Counted from the stretch's first letter, positions 7,597 to 14,864 are shown. The stretch is DNA of 24,121 nucleotides from an uncultured Selenomonadales bacterium (GCA_946547205.1 CAMNPA010000004.1:1-24121); one strand, 5' to 3'. Translations and numbers: made by a program. Notes: generated from the letters alone by a model not told the origin.

Positions 7597-8679
7597 TCAG
7601 TTCATGCGCTTAACATCGTCGCCGTAAATCGTCTTGAAGTCGTCGCGCATGGAAATTTGAATCCAACCGTTTTTATCGGCAAGCTTGCGACAACCTTCAG
7701 CCTTATTCTCATTGCCGAGTTCGCGCGTCAAATCGTCGCATATCACGAAGAAACTCAAGCTCTTGTATTTGTTGCCGGCAAGCGTGTAGTTGAGCATGGA
7801 AGTATCGCCGCCGCTGTTGCCGAACGCCAAAACCGGTTGCTTGCCAATTTCTTGCTCAATGACAACGACTTTGTTCATCTTGAGATTTTTCTGCGTGAGT
7901 TGCCCGCGAATCAATCGATCGTCGTGTCGGTAAACATAATTGTCGGCGGAAACGTCGCCTTGATGTGCTGCCCTTATGTCGGGATCGGTGCCGATGACGT
8001 TATCAGTCGGGATTTTGAGCAAATCGCACGCCATAACGCGCGTTGCCGGTCTGTCACTGCCCGTGACGATATAAACCGTGAAATTATTCGCCTGCAGATA
8101 TTTTATGACCTCGACCATCGGCAAATAGAACGCCTCGCCCCATTTTAAATTCATTAAACCTTCGACGGGCTTGTTCATGAATTTTTCGACGTAAGCGGCG
8201 TAATCTTTGGTCGTCATTCCCGCGAAAACTGACTGTTGAGATTTTGCCTCGCCGAGATCGATGCCTTTTGGAAATTTTCCCGTCATGAAGTGTCCCGCGC
8301 GAATTTCCGTGTTGACCATTTCGGCATAAGCTCTGTCTTCAAGCGACGGCGTGTAAGTCGGATCGTTAAGGGCGCGTTCAAGGTAAAGCATCCACTCGAA
8401 ATAGCAAGGAGCCGTTTCGCAAATGAAAGTTCCGTCCATGTCGAAGGTCGCAATTCTGTCCTCGACGGGAATAAAATTTTTGCTCCGTTTATCGGTCACG
8501 TCCTTAACGTATTCGATGAGCTTTTGCTTGGCGACGGCGTCCTTGGTCCAATATTTGAAGTCGTTCGGACGTTTGACTTGAATCGCGGCAATTTCATCAC
8601 GAGGCATAGCGTCAACGAAATTGAAACTTCCCAACGCGATTAATCCTGCCGTGAGAGCCGCAAAAAATTTTTTCTTCAC
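7597..8679 (-). CDS. Secreted HAD-superfamily phosphatase-like protein (copy 2)
   Basis: A 360-residue paralogue of the protein at 4338-5411. It has a signal peptide (1-24, cleavage after FVDA), FDMDGT with D80 and D82, motif II YIVTGSDRPATR and motif IV FGNSGGD. The GTG at 8679 is preferred over the ATG at 8685. GGAG lies 8 nt from the GTG but only 2 nt from the ATG, and with GTG the catalytic Asp falls at exactly the same residue as in copy 1. The alternative ATG overlaps the upstream stop as ATGA. Last gene of an operon with the CBS-ACT protein and the permuted binding lipoprotein. It is probably a periplasmic or surface phosphatase of unknown substrate. Confidence 0.8.
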   Translation of the reverse strand: MKKKFFAALTAGLIALGSFNFVDAMPRDEIAAIQVKRPNDFKYWTKDAVAKQKLIEYVKDVTDKRSKNFIPVEDRIATFDMDGTFICETAPCYFEWMLYLERALNDPTYTPSLEDRAYAEMVNTEIRAGHFMTGKFPKGIDLGEAKSQQSVFAGMTTKDYAAYVEKFMNKPVEGLMNLKWGEAFYLPMVEVIKYLQANNFTVYIVTGSDRPATRVMACDLLKIPTDNVIGTDPDIRAAHQGDVSADNYVYRHDDRLIRGQLTQKNLKMNKVVVIEQEIGKQPVLAFGNSGGDTSMLNYTLAGNKYKSLSFFVICDDLTRELGNENKAEGCRKLADKNGWIQISMRDDFKTIYGDDVKRMN

Positions 8680-8681
8680 AA

Positions 8682-9545
8682 TCATTTCTCCTTCAAGCCG
8701 ACGTGAGCGATTGCGTCTTGATAATAAGGCACAGACAAATCTATTCCGGCGGGCCGGTCGACGTTGGAAGGAATAAGATGGCTGTCTTTCGGCACGCTGA
8801 CCCAAAAAACAACGTCCGCGCCCTTTGAACTCAAAATTGTCGCACGAGCACCGCTGTCGACGTTAATCAGCTCAATATTTTTGCCAATGCGCTTAGAAAT
8901 TTCGGATAAAACCGCCGTTGAAAAACCTGCAGGCTTACCGTCAGCAAGAATCAAATCCAATGGCGGCAAATCGCCGGTGACAGCAACTTTAATCGTGTCC
9001 GCGCCGTCAATTTGCTCAATTTCAACGGCAGGCGGCTCCGCGCCGGCTTTAATCGCCGTGATATACGTTTTGTAAAGGTCTGCAAGCTTGCCGTCTTTTT
9101 CCATAGCCTTAATCGCCTTGTTGAGTTCGTTCAGGAGAATTGTATCGCCTCTGCGCGTGGCAAAGCAAAATGAATCGCTCAACGTGCGGTCGCTTTTGAG
9201 AATTTCCAAATCGTCATTGCGCTGAAGCATGTAATCCGCCACACATTGATAGGTACTTAGCATTTCAATTTGCCCGGACTGCAGCGCGAGTTGCAATTCC
9301 TTCATGTTGTCGAAATACTTGTAGTGCGCGCTTAAGTGAGCCTTGGACGGACGATAACTTTTCTCCAATTTCTGCATGAGTTCGTTATATTTTTCCTCGC
9401 TTGCATTCAGACGCGTAATTATGCCGATTATAGCCTTGCCGTCGTCTTCGGAATCGGTTTCGGGCGCAGGAGCTTTTTCTTCGCCGCCGCAACCGATAAG
9501 CACCAGTGAAACGATCATCAATGCCGCCAAAAAAATTTTCTTCAA
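8682..9545 (-). CDS. Amino-acid-type binding lipoprotein with permuted lobe order (copy 1)
   Basis: A 287-residue lipoprotein with a TTG start at 9545 (GGAGG 10 nt upstream), lipobox LIGC and lipid cysteine C19. Residues about 37-165 resemble the second half of family-3 solute-binding proteins: a GIITRLNASEE strand, YFDNMKELQLALQSGQIE, and a terminal helix LNKAIKAMEKDGKLADLYK. Residues about 183-275 resemble the first half: TIKVAVTGDLPPLDL, ADGKPAGFSTAVLSEISKRI, KGADVVFWV, ending with the hinge-like VPYYQD. The halves are therefore in reverse order. The TxxR ligand arginine expected after lobe 1 is not evident here. No permease or ATPase is adjacent. It lies between the CBS-ACT and HAD genes and may be a receptor or sensor of a small amino compound. 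Confidence 0.75.
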   Translation of the reverse strand: MKKIFLAALMIVSLVLIGCGGEEKAPAPETDSEDDGKAIIGIITRLNASEEKYNELMQKLEKSYRPSKAHLSAHYKYFDNMKELQLALQSGQIEMLSTYQCVADYMLQRNDDLEILKSDRTLSDSFCFATRRGDTILLNELNKAIKAMEKDGKLADLYKTYITAIKAGAEPPAVEIEQIDGADTIKVAVTGDLPPLDLILADGKPAGFSTAVLSEISKRIGKNIELINVDSGARATILSSKGADVVFWVSVPKDSHLIPSNVDRPAGIDLSVPYYQDAIAHVGLKEK

Positions 9546-9569
9546 AATAAATTCGCCTCCAAAAAATTC

Positions 9570-10217
9570 TTAACCAATCTTGACAGTGTGAACGACTTTA
9601 TAGCCGCGTTCGTCGAGAATTTTTTTAACGTCGTCAATTTCCGCGTGGTCGTCCAATCGCACGACGAGTTCATAACGATTATTTTTGTGCCGACACGTGA
9701 TGAAACTGTCGATGTTAATTCCTTTGTCCGCGAAAATTTTTGTTATCTCCGCCATCACGCCGACTTTGTTGTCGACTTCGAGAGTTAGACGCGTTTTGCC
9801 GCCGATAAGTCCCATAACTTTGATGAACGTCTTGAGAATATCGGTTGCGGTGATAATTCCGACGAGTGCGCCGACATCAGAGACGACGGGCAGTCCGCCG
9901 ACTTTGTTATTGTACATGATGAGAGCCGCTTCTTCAATCGTCGCGCCTTCGTTGACGGTGACAACTTTCTCGTGCATGATGTCGCGCACGGAAATTTTAT
10001 CCAGCAACGAACGAATCTCAAACTTTGAAAGTGTCGTCGCGGGACTCGGTGCCACGCGCATAATGTCGCGGTCGCTGAAATAGCCGACGAGTTTTCCGTC
10101 GTCCACGACAAGCATTCTGTGGAAGTTGTGCTTTTTCATCAAGCGGTCTGCCTGTTGAATCGTCGCGTCGCTCGTCACCGATATCGGATGCTTTGTCATT
10201 CTTGATGCCACAAACAT
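9570..10217 (-). CDS. CBS-CBS-ACT domain protein (AcuB-like)
   Basis: A 215-residue cytoplasmic regulatory protein. CBS domain 1 spans about 5-55 (MTKHPISVTSDATI ... LVGYFSDRDI). CBS domain 2 spans about 76-132 (RDIMHEKVVTVNEGATIEEA ... LVGIITATDIL). An ACT domain spans about 141-213 (LTLEVDNKVGVMAEITKIFADKGINI). CBS pairs bind adenine nucleotides and ACT domains bind amino acids, so it probably senses both energy state and an amino acid. The architecture matches AcuB-type proteins, but no acetoin genes are present, so the symbol is withheld. The ATG follows GGAGG at good spacing. First gene of the operon with the permuted lipoprotein (24-nt gap) and the HAD gene. Confidence 0.85.
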   Translation of the reverse strand: MFVASRMTKHPISVTSDATIQQADRLMKKHNFHRMLVVDDGKLVGYFSDRDIMRVAPSPATTLSKFEIRSLLDKISVRDIMHEKVVTVNEGATIEEAALIMYNNKVGGLPVVSDVGALVGIITATDILKTFIKVMGLIGGKTRLTLEVDNKVGVMAEITKIFADKGINIDSFITCRHKNNRYELVVRLDDHAEIDDVKKILDERGYKVVHTVKIG

Positions 10218-10237
10218 TTTTCATGCCTCCTTTTTGA

Positions 10238-10312
10238 CAATGAGGAATTAGGAATGTGGAATGTGGAATTGTAAAATCATTCCTAATTGCTCATTCCTAA
10301 TTCCTAATTAAA
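10238..10312 (+). repeat. Heptanucleotide repeat cluster with internal inverted repeat
   Basis: The plus strand shows TGAGGA / ATTAGGA / ATGTGGA / ATGTGGA units. The minus strand of the right half shows AATTAGG, AATTAGG, AATGAGC, AATTAGG units. The two halves form an inverted repeat of 15 nt with one mismatch (10242-10256 against 10278-10292). There is no U-tract, so it is not a standard terminator. It begins 20 nt upstream of the CBS-ACT gene and ends at the break point of the truncated toxin gene. Confidence 0.6.
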
Positions 10313-10461
10313 ATAAAGCCTTCCAGTCTGTCGCCGAGTAGATTGCCTTGTTCAAGTTCGACGGTTACGGCTTTTACGTCATCATTAATTTTCAAAAACT
10401 TTTTCTTACGAATGTAAAACTCAACGTCATCATTGAATTTTTTGGTCGGGATTATCAGCAT
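10297..10461 (-). pseudogene. Truncated RelE/ParE-like toxin gene
   Basis: 54 codons starting at the ATG at 10461 (AGGAGA upstream) closely match the first 49 residues of the neighbouring full toxin (MLIIPTKKFNDDVEFYIRKK against MQIIPTRNFNDNVEFYIRKK). Similarity stops abruptly after LEG; five foreign codons and a TAG follow, all made of the heptamer repeat. About 70 C-terminal residues carrying the core strands and catalytic region of RelE-type toxins are missing, so it is almost certainly inactive. It overlaps the antitoxin gene upstream by 32 nt, in the same arrangement as the intact module. Confidence 0.75.
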
Positions 10462-10621
10462 TTTTTTTCTCCTGCTCAATCATCGCGTCAATGTGCGCAA
10501 AAAAATCTTGAAGCGACGGCTTGGGCATTCTACCCGCTTGCATTTCGCGAATCTCCAACAGCGAGCCGAGAATTGACATTTCAATCGGCATGTGTCTTTC
10601 GTAGCGTTCTTCATTATCCAT
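10430..10621 (-). CDS. Antitoxin-like small protein, copy 1
   Basis: A 63-residue acidic, helix-rich protein. The segment MSILGSLLEIREMQAGRMPK then PSLQDFFAHIDAMIEQEKKNADN is clearly paralogous to the antitoxin at 10968-11147. The ATG at 10621 follows GGAGG at 8 nt. It lies 12 nt after the intact toxin gene and just before the truncated toxin gene, so the two modules form one transcript. No DNA-binding domain is recognisable. It stays intact although its own toxin is broken. Its role as an antitoxin is inferred from position, size and overlap, not from a known family. Confidence 0.6.
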   Translation of the reverse strand: MDNEERYERHMPIEMSILGSLLEIREMQAGRMPKPSLQDFFAHIDAMIEQEKKNADNPDQKIQ

Positions 10622-10633
10622 TTAAAAAGCCTC

Positions 10634-10996
10634 CTATGCTAAATCCGGCTCAAGCAAAATTTTTATAAGCCTTTCGATGTGTCGTTCGGTTGGAATTCTG
10701 ATGTCGTCTTTCTTTGAATAAATCGCCAGCAAATAAATTTCGTCCGCAATCGCTACGTAATAAATGAGTCTGAAACCGTGACTTTTGCCGACGTTGGCGG
10801 AGCTGTTTGGAATGCGGACTTTATAAACCGCAGTATTTTCGGGAATATGCAAGCCTTCCAATTTGACGCCGACCAAATTGCCTTTGACAAGCTCGTCAGT
10901 CACGGTTTTTATGTCCGCCCAAATCTTCAAGAACTTTTTCTTGCGAATGTAAAACTCGACGTTGTCATTAAAGTTTCTTGTCGGAATTATCTGCAT
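10634..10996 (-). CDS. RelE/ParE-superfamily toxin
   Basis: A 120-residue protein with the RelE/ParE pattern: an N-terminal helical part with FYIRKKKFLKI (15-25), then the strands AVYKVRIPNS (56-65), HGFRLIYYVA (73-82) and EIYLLAIYSKKD (86-97), and a C-terminal helix. Relatives are usually ribosome-dependent mRNA interferases or gyrase inhibitors; which applies here is unknown. The ATG at 10996 overlaps the upstream antitoxin gene by 29 nt and its ribosome site (AGGAGGAAG) lies within that gene, which makes translation dependent on antitoxin translation. The downstream 12-nt gap leads to a second antitoxin copy. Confidence 0.75.
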   Translation of the reverse strand: MQIIPTRNFNDNVEFYIRKKKFLKIWADIKTVTDELVKGNLVGVKLEGLHIPENTAVYKVRIPNSSANVGKSHGFRLIYYVAIADEIYLLAIYSKKDDIRIPTERHIERLIKILLEPDLA

Positions 10997-11147
10997 TTGC
11001 TTCCTCCTGCGCGATTAACTCTTCAATGTGAGCGAAAAAATCTTCCAGCGTCGGTTTAGACAGTATGCCCGCTTGCATCATTTTGACTTCAATCAGCGAG
11101 CCGATAATCGATTGTTCGACCGAAATGTAATCTCTTGTGGTTTCCAT
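10968..11147 (-). CDS. Antitoxin-like small protein, copy 2
   Basis: A 59-residue acidic protein (METTRDYISVEQ, then SIIGSLIEVKMMQAG and LEDFFAHIEELIAQEE). The ATG at 11147 is preceded by AAGGAGGATT at suitable spacing; an upstream in-frame start would overrun that site. It overlaps the RelE-like toxin by 29 nt in the usual antitoxin-toxin order. It is paralogous to the protein at 10430-10621; the shared core is QAG-x-x-x-KP-x-x-x-DFFAHI. I do not recognise a named antitoxin family. It lies 13 nt downstream of the DUF6056-like gene and may be read through from it. Confidence 0.62.
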   Translation of the reverse strand: METTRDYISVEQSIIGSLIEVKMMQAGILSKPTLEDFFAHIEELIAQEEANADNSDKKL

Positions 11148-11160
11148 GTGTGAATCCTCC

Positions 11161-12600
11161 TTAGTTTGAATCGTCGACGCCGACAACGTGTTTCACGCCG
11201 TAATATCGCGCGACAAATCGGTTGATGTAAAAATTCGCGTCGCCGTTGATGCCGCCGAGAAATTTCAGATAAGGTACGCCGGTTCTGTCGCCTTGAATCG
11301 AATCGAAACGATGTCGCACGGGCAATGGCGACAGTTCAATCGGATCGAGCGTTGCGTTGCGTTCAATGTAGCGGACTTGTCGGCGCGCCGCATTGAACAC
11401 GGAAATATCGACGTAAATCAGCAGCACGAAATAAACAATCAGCGCGGAAGTTGCAATCGCCGTCACGGAGCGCAGAAAATTTTTCGGCAGTTGCAAATTG
11501 AGTTTGAAGTTCGGACGGCTCAATTCCAAAATTGCACTCGTCGCCGCGACCAGAGTAAACGCCATTGACGGCATCGACATGCGCAAATTGAATTCGGGCG
11601 AGAAAAGCATTATGCACGGCACGATAAAGCCGCCGATTGCGAAGGCGAGCATTAAAATTTCCGGCGTCGTGAGTTTCCCGGCTTTGCGTTTGAAAAAGTA
11701 GACGAACATTGGAATGAGCACGATTAAATCTGCAACGACGATTCGCGGGAATGAGCCCGTCAAGTGTTGGAAAAATAATTCCGCTGTGTAATGATAATTC
11801 GGGCTGACAATCGCCAATCGCACGAAATTTCCCGGCGCGAGTATCATCAATGCAGAACTTGCCGTCAACACGACGAGCCCGGCAATCATCCACGGGCGCA
11901 ACAGTCCGCGAGCCTTGCACATGATAACCATCAGCGTTGTTAGAAAAATCGTGACCAGTGCGCCGACTTCATTTGACCAGCCCGCCAAAAGTCCGAGCAC
12001 GATCATTATTATCACGTTGAGAGCGGAATTTTTCACTTCGCTTGAACGCAGAGCTTTAACATACGGCGTGAGAAAAAATAATTGGAAGAACGCCATCCAT
12101 AAATAATTGCAGGAGCCCGTCAGCCAAAACATTGTGCTGATTGACTGCGCGGCGAAAAAGTTCAAGGCGATGAAAATCCAAACGAGAGCCGCACGAGAAA
12201 TTTTCAGCCACGTGTTCGCGAGATTCAGAATCACCAAGATAAACAGAATCAGGACGATTGTATTTGCCACGTCGAAAGCCGGCTTGCCAATCCACAGGAA
12301 AAATTGACTGATTGTGTGCGCGAAAATTCTTCCGCCCCAAGTGAAGTAATGCGACCACATCGATTGAGCAATGTCTCCGAATGACGAGACTCTTTCGCGA
12401 TATTCAATTTCCGGCGAGCCGAATTGCATTCCCGCCAAATTTCCGCCGTGTGCTCCGTCCCAAATGAATGCGTAAGAAAAATCGTCGTGTGCAAGCGGCA
12501 AGAGCGTCGTGCGTGCGAAAAAATACGTTGCGAACACTGCAAACAGAATCAGCGAGCGCGAAGAGTTCAGCGTCCGATTTATGTATTGGAAGAAGCTCAA
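11161..12600 (-). CDS. DUF6056-like polytopic membrane protein, copy A
   Basis: A 479-residue protein with about 11 hydrophobic segments. The first loop carries PLAHDDFSYAFIWDG with adjacent aspartates D39-D40, followed by RVSSFGDIAQSMWSHYFTWG and GRIFAHTISQFFLWIGKPAFD. This pattern recalls DUF6056 and, more distantly, GT-C glycosyltransferases, in which acidic residues in the first external loop are catalytic. A cell-surface glycosyl transfer role is therefore possible but unproven. The TTG start at 12600 is supported by AGGAG about 9 nt upstream, inside the repeat at 12609-12634. It follows sir2 by only 4 nt and is paralogous to the protein at 13390-14802. Confidence 0.72.
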   Translation of the reverse strand: MSFFQYINRTLNSSRSLILFAVFATYFFARTTLLPLAHDDFSYAFIWDGAHGGNLAGMQFGSPEIEYRERVSSFGDIAQSMWSHYFTWGGRIFAHTISQFFLWIGKPAFDVANTIVLILFILVILNLANTWLKISRAALVWIFIALNFFAAQSISTMFWLTGSCNYLWMAFFQLFFLTPYVKALRSSEVKNSALNVIIMIVLGLLAGWSNEVGALVTIFLTTLMVIMCKARGLLRPWMIAGLVVLTASSALMILAPGNFVRLAIVSPNYHYTAELFFQHLTGSFPRIVVADLIVLIPMFVYFFKRKAGKLTTPEILMLAFAIGGFIVPCIMLFSPEFNLRMSMPSMAFTLVAATSAILELSRPNFKLNLQLPKNFLRSVTAIATSALIVYFVLLIYVDISVFNAARRQVRYIERNATLDPIELSPLPVRHRFDSIQGDRTGVPYLKFLGGINGDANFYINRFVARYYGVKHVVGVDDSN

Positions 12601-12604
12601 AAAT

Positions 12605-13351
12605 TCACACTCCTAACTGCAAACTCCTAACTGCCTCGGCGAGCGTCTTGCCGATATTTTCGCGAATGACAAGCTCCGCGTCAACGTCAGCGTGCGTGGC
12701 AGTCTTGTTAATCAAAATCAAATGCCGCCCTCTGAAGTAGTCGATAAGTCCCGCCGCAGGATAAACGATTAAACTCGTGCCGCCGACAATCAACGTGTCA
12801 GCATTGGCAATGGCGTGAATCGAATCGGCAACGGTCGCCTCGTCGAGATTTTCGCCGTAAAGCACAACGTCTGGTTTGACGATGCCGCCGCACTTTTCGC
12901 AGTGTGGCACGGGAATATTTTTCATGATGAATTCGACGCCGTAACGTTCGCCGCATTTGACGCAATAACTTCGCCGAATCGAGCCGTGAAGTTCATAAAC
13001 ATTTTTCGAGCCGGCAAGCTGATGAAGTCCGTCAATATTCTGCGTGATGACCGCGCTCAAATTTCCGCGACGTTCCAATTCGGCAAGAGCAATGTGCCCG
13101 GCATTGGGTTTGGCGTCGAGATAAACGAAACGTTCACGATAGAACGCGAAAAAATCTTCAGGGTGCCGAACGAAAAAATTGTGCGACGCCATTTCTTCCG
13201 GCGAAAAAGTTTTATTGAGCTGCTGATTGTAAATGCCCGACGCGCTCCGAAAATCCGGAATGCCCGATTCGGTTGACATGCCCGCGCCGCCAAAAAATAC
13301 CGCGTTCGAGCTGTGAGACAAAATTTCGGCAAGCTTTTCAACGTCCGTCAT
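12605..13351 (-). CDS. Sir2-family NAD-dependent protein deacylase
   Basis: A 248-residue sirtuin. It shows the NAD-binding GGAGMSTESGIPDFR (21-35), TQNIDGLH (103-110), catalytic H122 in LHGS, a zinc site of four cysteines (C130, C133, C151, C154) and GTSLIVYPAAGL near the end of the Rossmann fold. These are complete and support an active NAD-dependent lysine deacylase acting in the cytoplasm. The ATG at 13351 follows GGAGGG. The last residues (VRSLQLGV) are encoded by a short tandem repeat that also carries the ribosome site of the next gene. It sits between two paralogous DUF6056-like genes in an apparent operon. Confidence 0.92.
   Translation of the reverse strand: MTDVEKLAEILSHSSNAVFFGGAGMSTESGIPDFRSASGIYNQQLNKTFSPEEMASHNFFVRHPEDFFAFYRERFVYLDAKPNAGHIALAELERRGNLSAVITQNIDGLHQLAGSKNVYELHGSIRRSYCVKCGERYGVEFIMKNIPVPHCEKCGGIVKPDVVLYGENLDEATVADSIHAIANADTLIVGGTSLIVYPAAGLIDYFRGRHLILINKTATHADVDAELVIRENIGKTLAEAVRSLQLGV
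12609..12634 (-). repeat. Tandem repeat at the sir2 / membrane-protein junction
   Basis: A 12-nt word, ACTCCTAACTGC on the plus strand, occurs at 12609-12620 and 12623-12634, a 14-nt (two heptamer) period. Read on the minus strand it encodes the end of Sir2 and provides AGGAG for the next gene. Confidence 0.6.
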
Positions 13352-13389
13352 AATCTTCCCTCCGAAAAATTTTCTGTGCAAATTTTAAT

Positions 13390-14802
13390 TCACTGCTCAA
13401 CTTTTGGCAATGGCGAATCGACGGCAACGACGCTTTTCACGCCGTAAAATTGCGAGACGAAAATATTTCTGCAGTCCTTTCGATTCGCGACAACTCCGCC
13501 GAAATGTTTCGTGTAAATGTTGAGCGACTTCTCTCCGTGAATTTTATCGAACAGATGACTTGTAGGAAGCGGCGGCAACGGAATTGCGTCAAGTTGTGCG
13601 TTCTGCCGAATGTATTGCTCTTGACGGCGCGAGGCATTGAAAACTGTCACGTCAACATAAATCAGCGTCGCGCAATACATAAAAAATATCGTGAGCACTC
13701 CGATTGAAAGTCCGCGCAGAATTTTTTTCGGCAAGTCCGGCGTGAATTTGAATCGACGAGTTTCAAGCTCCGCAATGGCAATCGACGAAGAGACCAGCGC
13801 GAAAATCATTGAGTTTGTCGAAACGCGCAACGTGAATTCCGGCGAGAACAACATTGCCAGCGGAATGATAAAGCTCGTCGCCGCGAATGCCAACATCAAA
13901 ATTTCCGACGTGTTCAGCCGTGAGCCGACTCTTCGTCGCCAAAAATAAACGAACATCGGCAAAAGCGCAATCAACGTCGCACGAGTGACTTTGTAGAATT
14001 CGTTCGTCAAGTGGTCGAGGAAAATTGCCGACGTGTAATGATAATCGGGATAGACGGCGTTCAATCGCACGACATTTCCCGGCGCGAAGATCATCAGCGT
14101 ACACGAGACAATCAGCACGATTAAACCGACAATCATCCACGGACGCAACAGCCCGCGAATTTTGCACATGCCGATTAAAAAAATCGTCAGGCAGATTGTC
14201 GCCAATGCTCCAGATTCGTTTGACCAGCCCGCCATAAGTCCGAGCAAAATCATCAGCGCGATAAGCAGCCGCGAATTTTCCGCCGAGTTTGAACGCAGAG
14301 CTTTGACATACGACGCGAGGAACAGCATTTGACACAGCGGCATCCAAAGATAATTGCACGCGCCCGTCAGCCAAAAAGTCGTCATCATCAAGCCGCGCGT
14401 CACGAACAATAAGCAGAAACATATCCACGCCAGAGACAGCGGCGAAAATTTTTTGTCGGCGAGTTTGAGAATCATCACGACGATTAGCGCGAAGACGATT
14501 GTATTTGCCACGTCGAAAGCCGGTTTGCCCATCCACAAGAAAAATTGTGCGATACTGTGCGCGAAAATTCTGCCGCCCCAAGTGAAGTAATGCGACCACA
14601 TCGATTGAGCAATGTCTCCGAGTGATGAAACTCTGTCGCGGTGTTCAAGTTCCGGCGAGCCCGTCATCAAATTCAAATTCCCGCCGCGTTCTCCGTCCCA
14701 TACAAACGAGTACGGGTAGTCGTCGAAAGTCAGCGGCATCAAAAACGTTCGCGCGAAAAAAAATCCGATAAAGAACAAAAATATCGTCGTCGACCTTTGC
14801 AC
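13390..14802 (-). CDS. DUF6056-like polytopic membrane protein, copy B
   Basis: A 470-residue paralogue of copy A, collinear along most of its length. It has PLTFDDYPYSFVWDG with D27-D28 in the first external loop, RVSSLGDIAQSMWSHYFTWG, FAHSIAQFFLWMGKPAFDV, and about 11 membrane segments. The start is GTG at 14802 with GGAG 11 nt upstream; no in-frame ATG is better placed. It is the first gene of the DUF6056-sir2-DUF6056 set, 38 nt before sir2. A GT-C-like surface glycosyltransferase is one possibility; a transporter is another. Substrate and partners are unknown. Confidence 0.72.
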   Translation of the reverse strand: MQRSTTIFLFFIGFFFARTFLMPLTFDDYPYSFVWDGERGGNLNLMTGSPELEHRDRVSSLGDIAQSMWSHYFTWGGRIFAHSIAQFFLWMGKPAFDVANTIVFALIVVMILKLADKKFSPLSLAWICFCLLFVTRGLMMTTFWLTGACNYLWMPLCQMLFLASYVKALRSNSAENSRLLIALMILLGLMAGWSNESGALATICLTIFLIGMCKIRGLLRPWMIVGLIVLIVSCTLMIFAPGNVVRLNAVYPDYHYTSAIFLDHLTNEFYKVTRATLIALLPMFVYFWRRRVGSRLNTSEILMLAFAATSFIIPLAMLFSPEFTLRVSTNSMIFALVSSSIAIAELETRRFKFTPDLPKKILRGLSIGVLTIFFMYCATLIYVDVTVFNASRRQEQYIRQNAQLDAIPLPPLPTSHLFDKIHGEKSLNIYTKHFGGVVANRKDCRNIFVSQFYGVKSVVAVDSPLPKVEQ

Positions 14803-14835
14803 GTCGTCATCAGCTCCAAAAATTTTTCTGCGGAA

Positions 14836-14864
14836 ATTTTAATTGACCGCTCCGCTTTTCGCAA
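14836..14864 (-). promoter_or_regulatory. Possible promoter of the DUF6056-sir2 operon
   Basis: Minus-strand TTGCGA (14864-14859) and TAAAAT (14841-14836) are 17 nt apart and 34 nt upstream of the GTG at 14802. The same bases lie in a segment similar to 13371-13419 (an apparent duplication), so the match may be partly fortuitous. Confidence 0.4.

Noticed and set aside
9570..10217. Assignment as acetoin-utilisation AcuB
   Set aside because: The domain order fits, but there are no acuA/acuC or acetoin dehydrogenase genes, so only a domain description is given.
10238..10312. Terminator for the toxin-antitoxin operon
   Set aside because: The inverted repeat is AT-rich with a long loop and no following U-tract; it fits the repeat family better.
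247..12634. CRISPR array from the short direct repeats
   Set aside because: Units are 7 or 14 nt with no unique spacers of constant length and no cas genes.
12605..13351. Link of Sir2 to acuC-type acetoin control with the CBS-ACT protein
   Set aside because: The two genes are in different operons with the toxin-antitoxin modules and repeats between them; there is no positive evidence.
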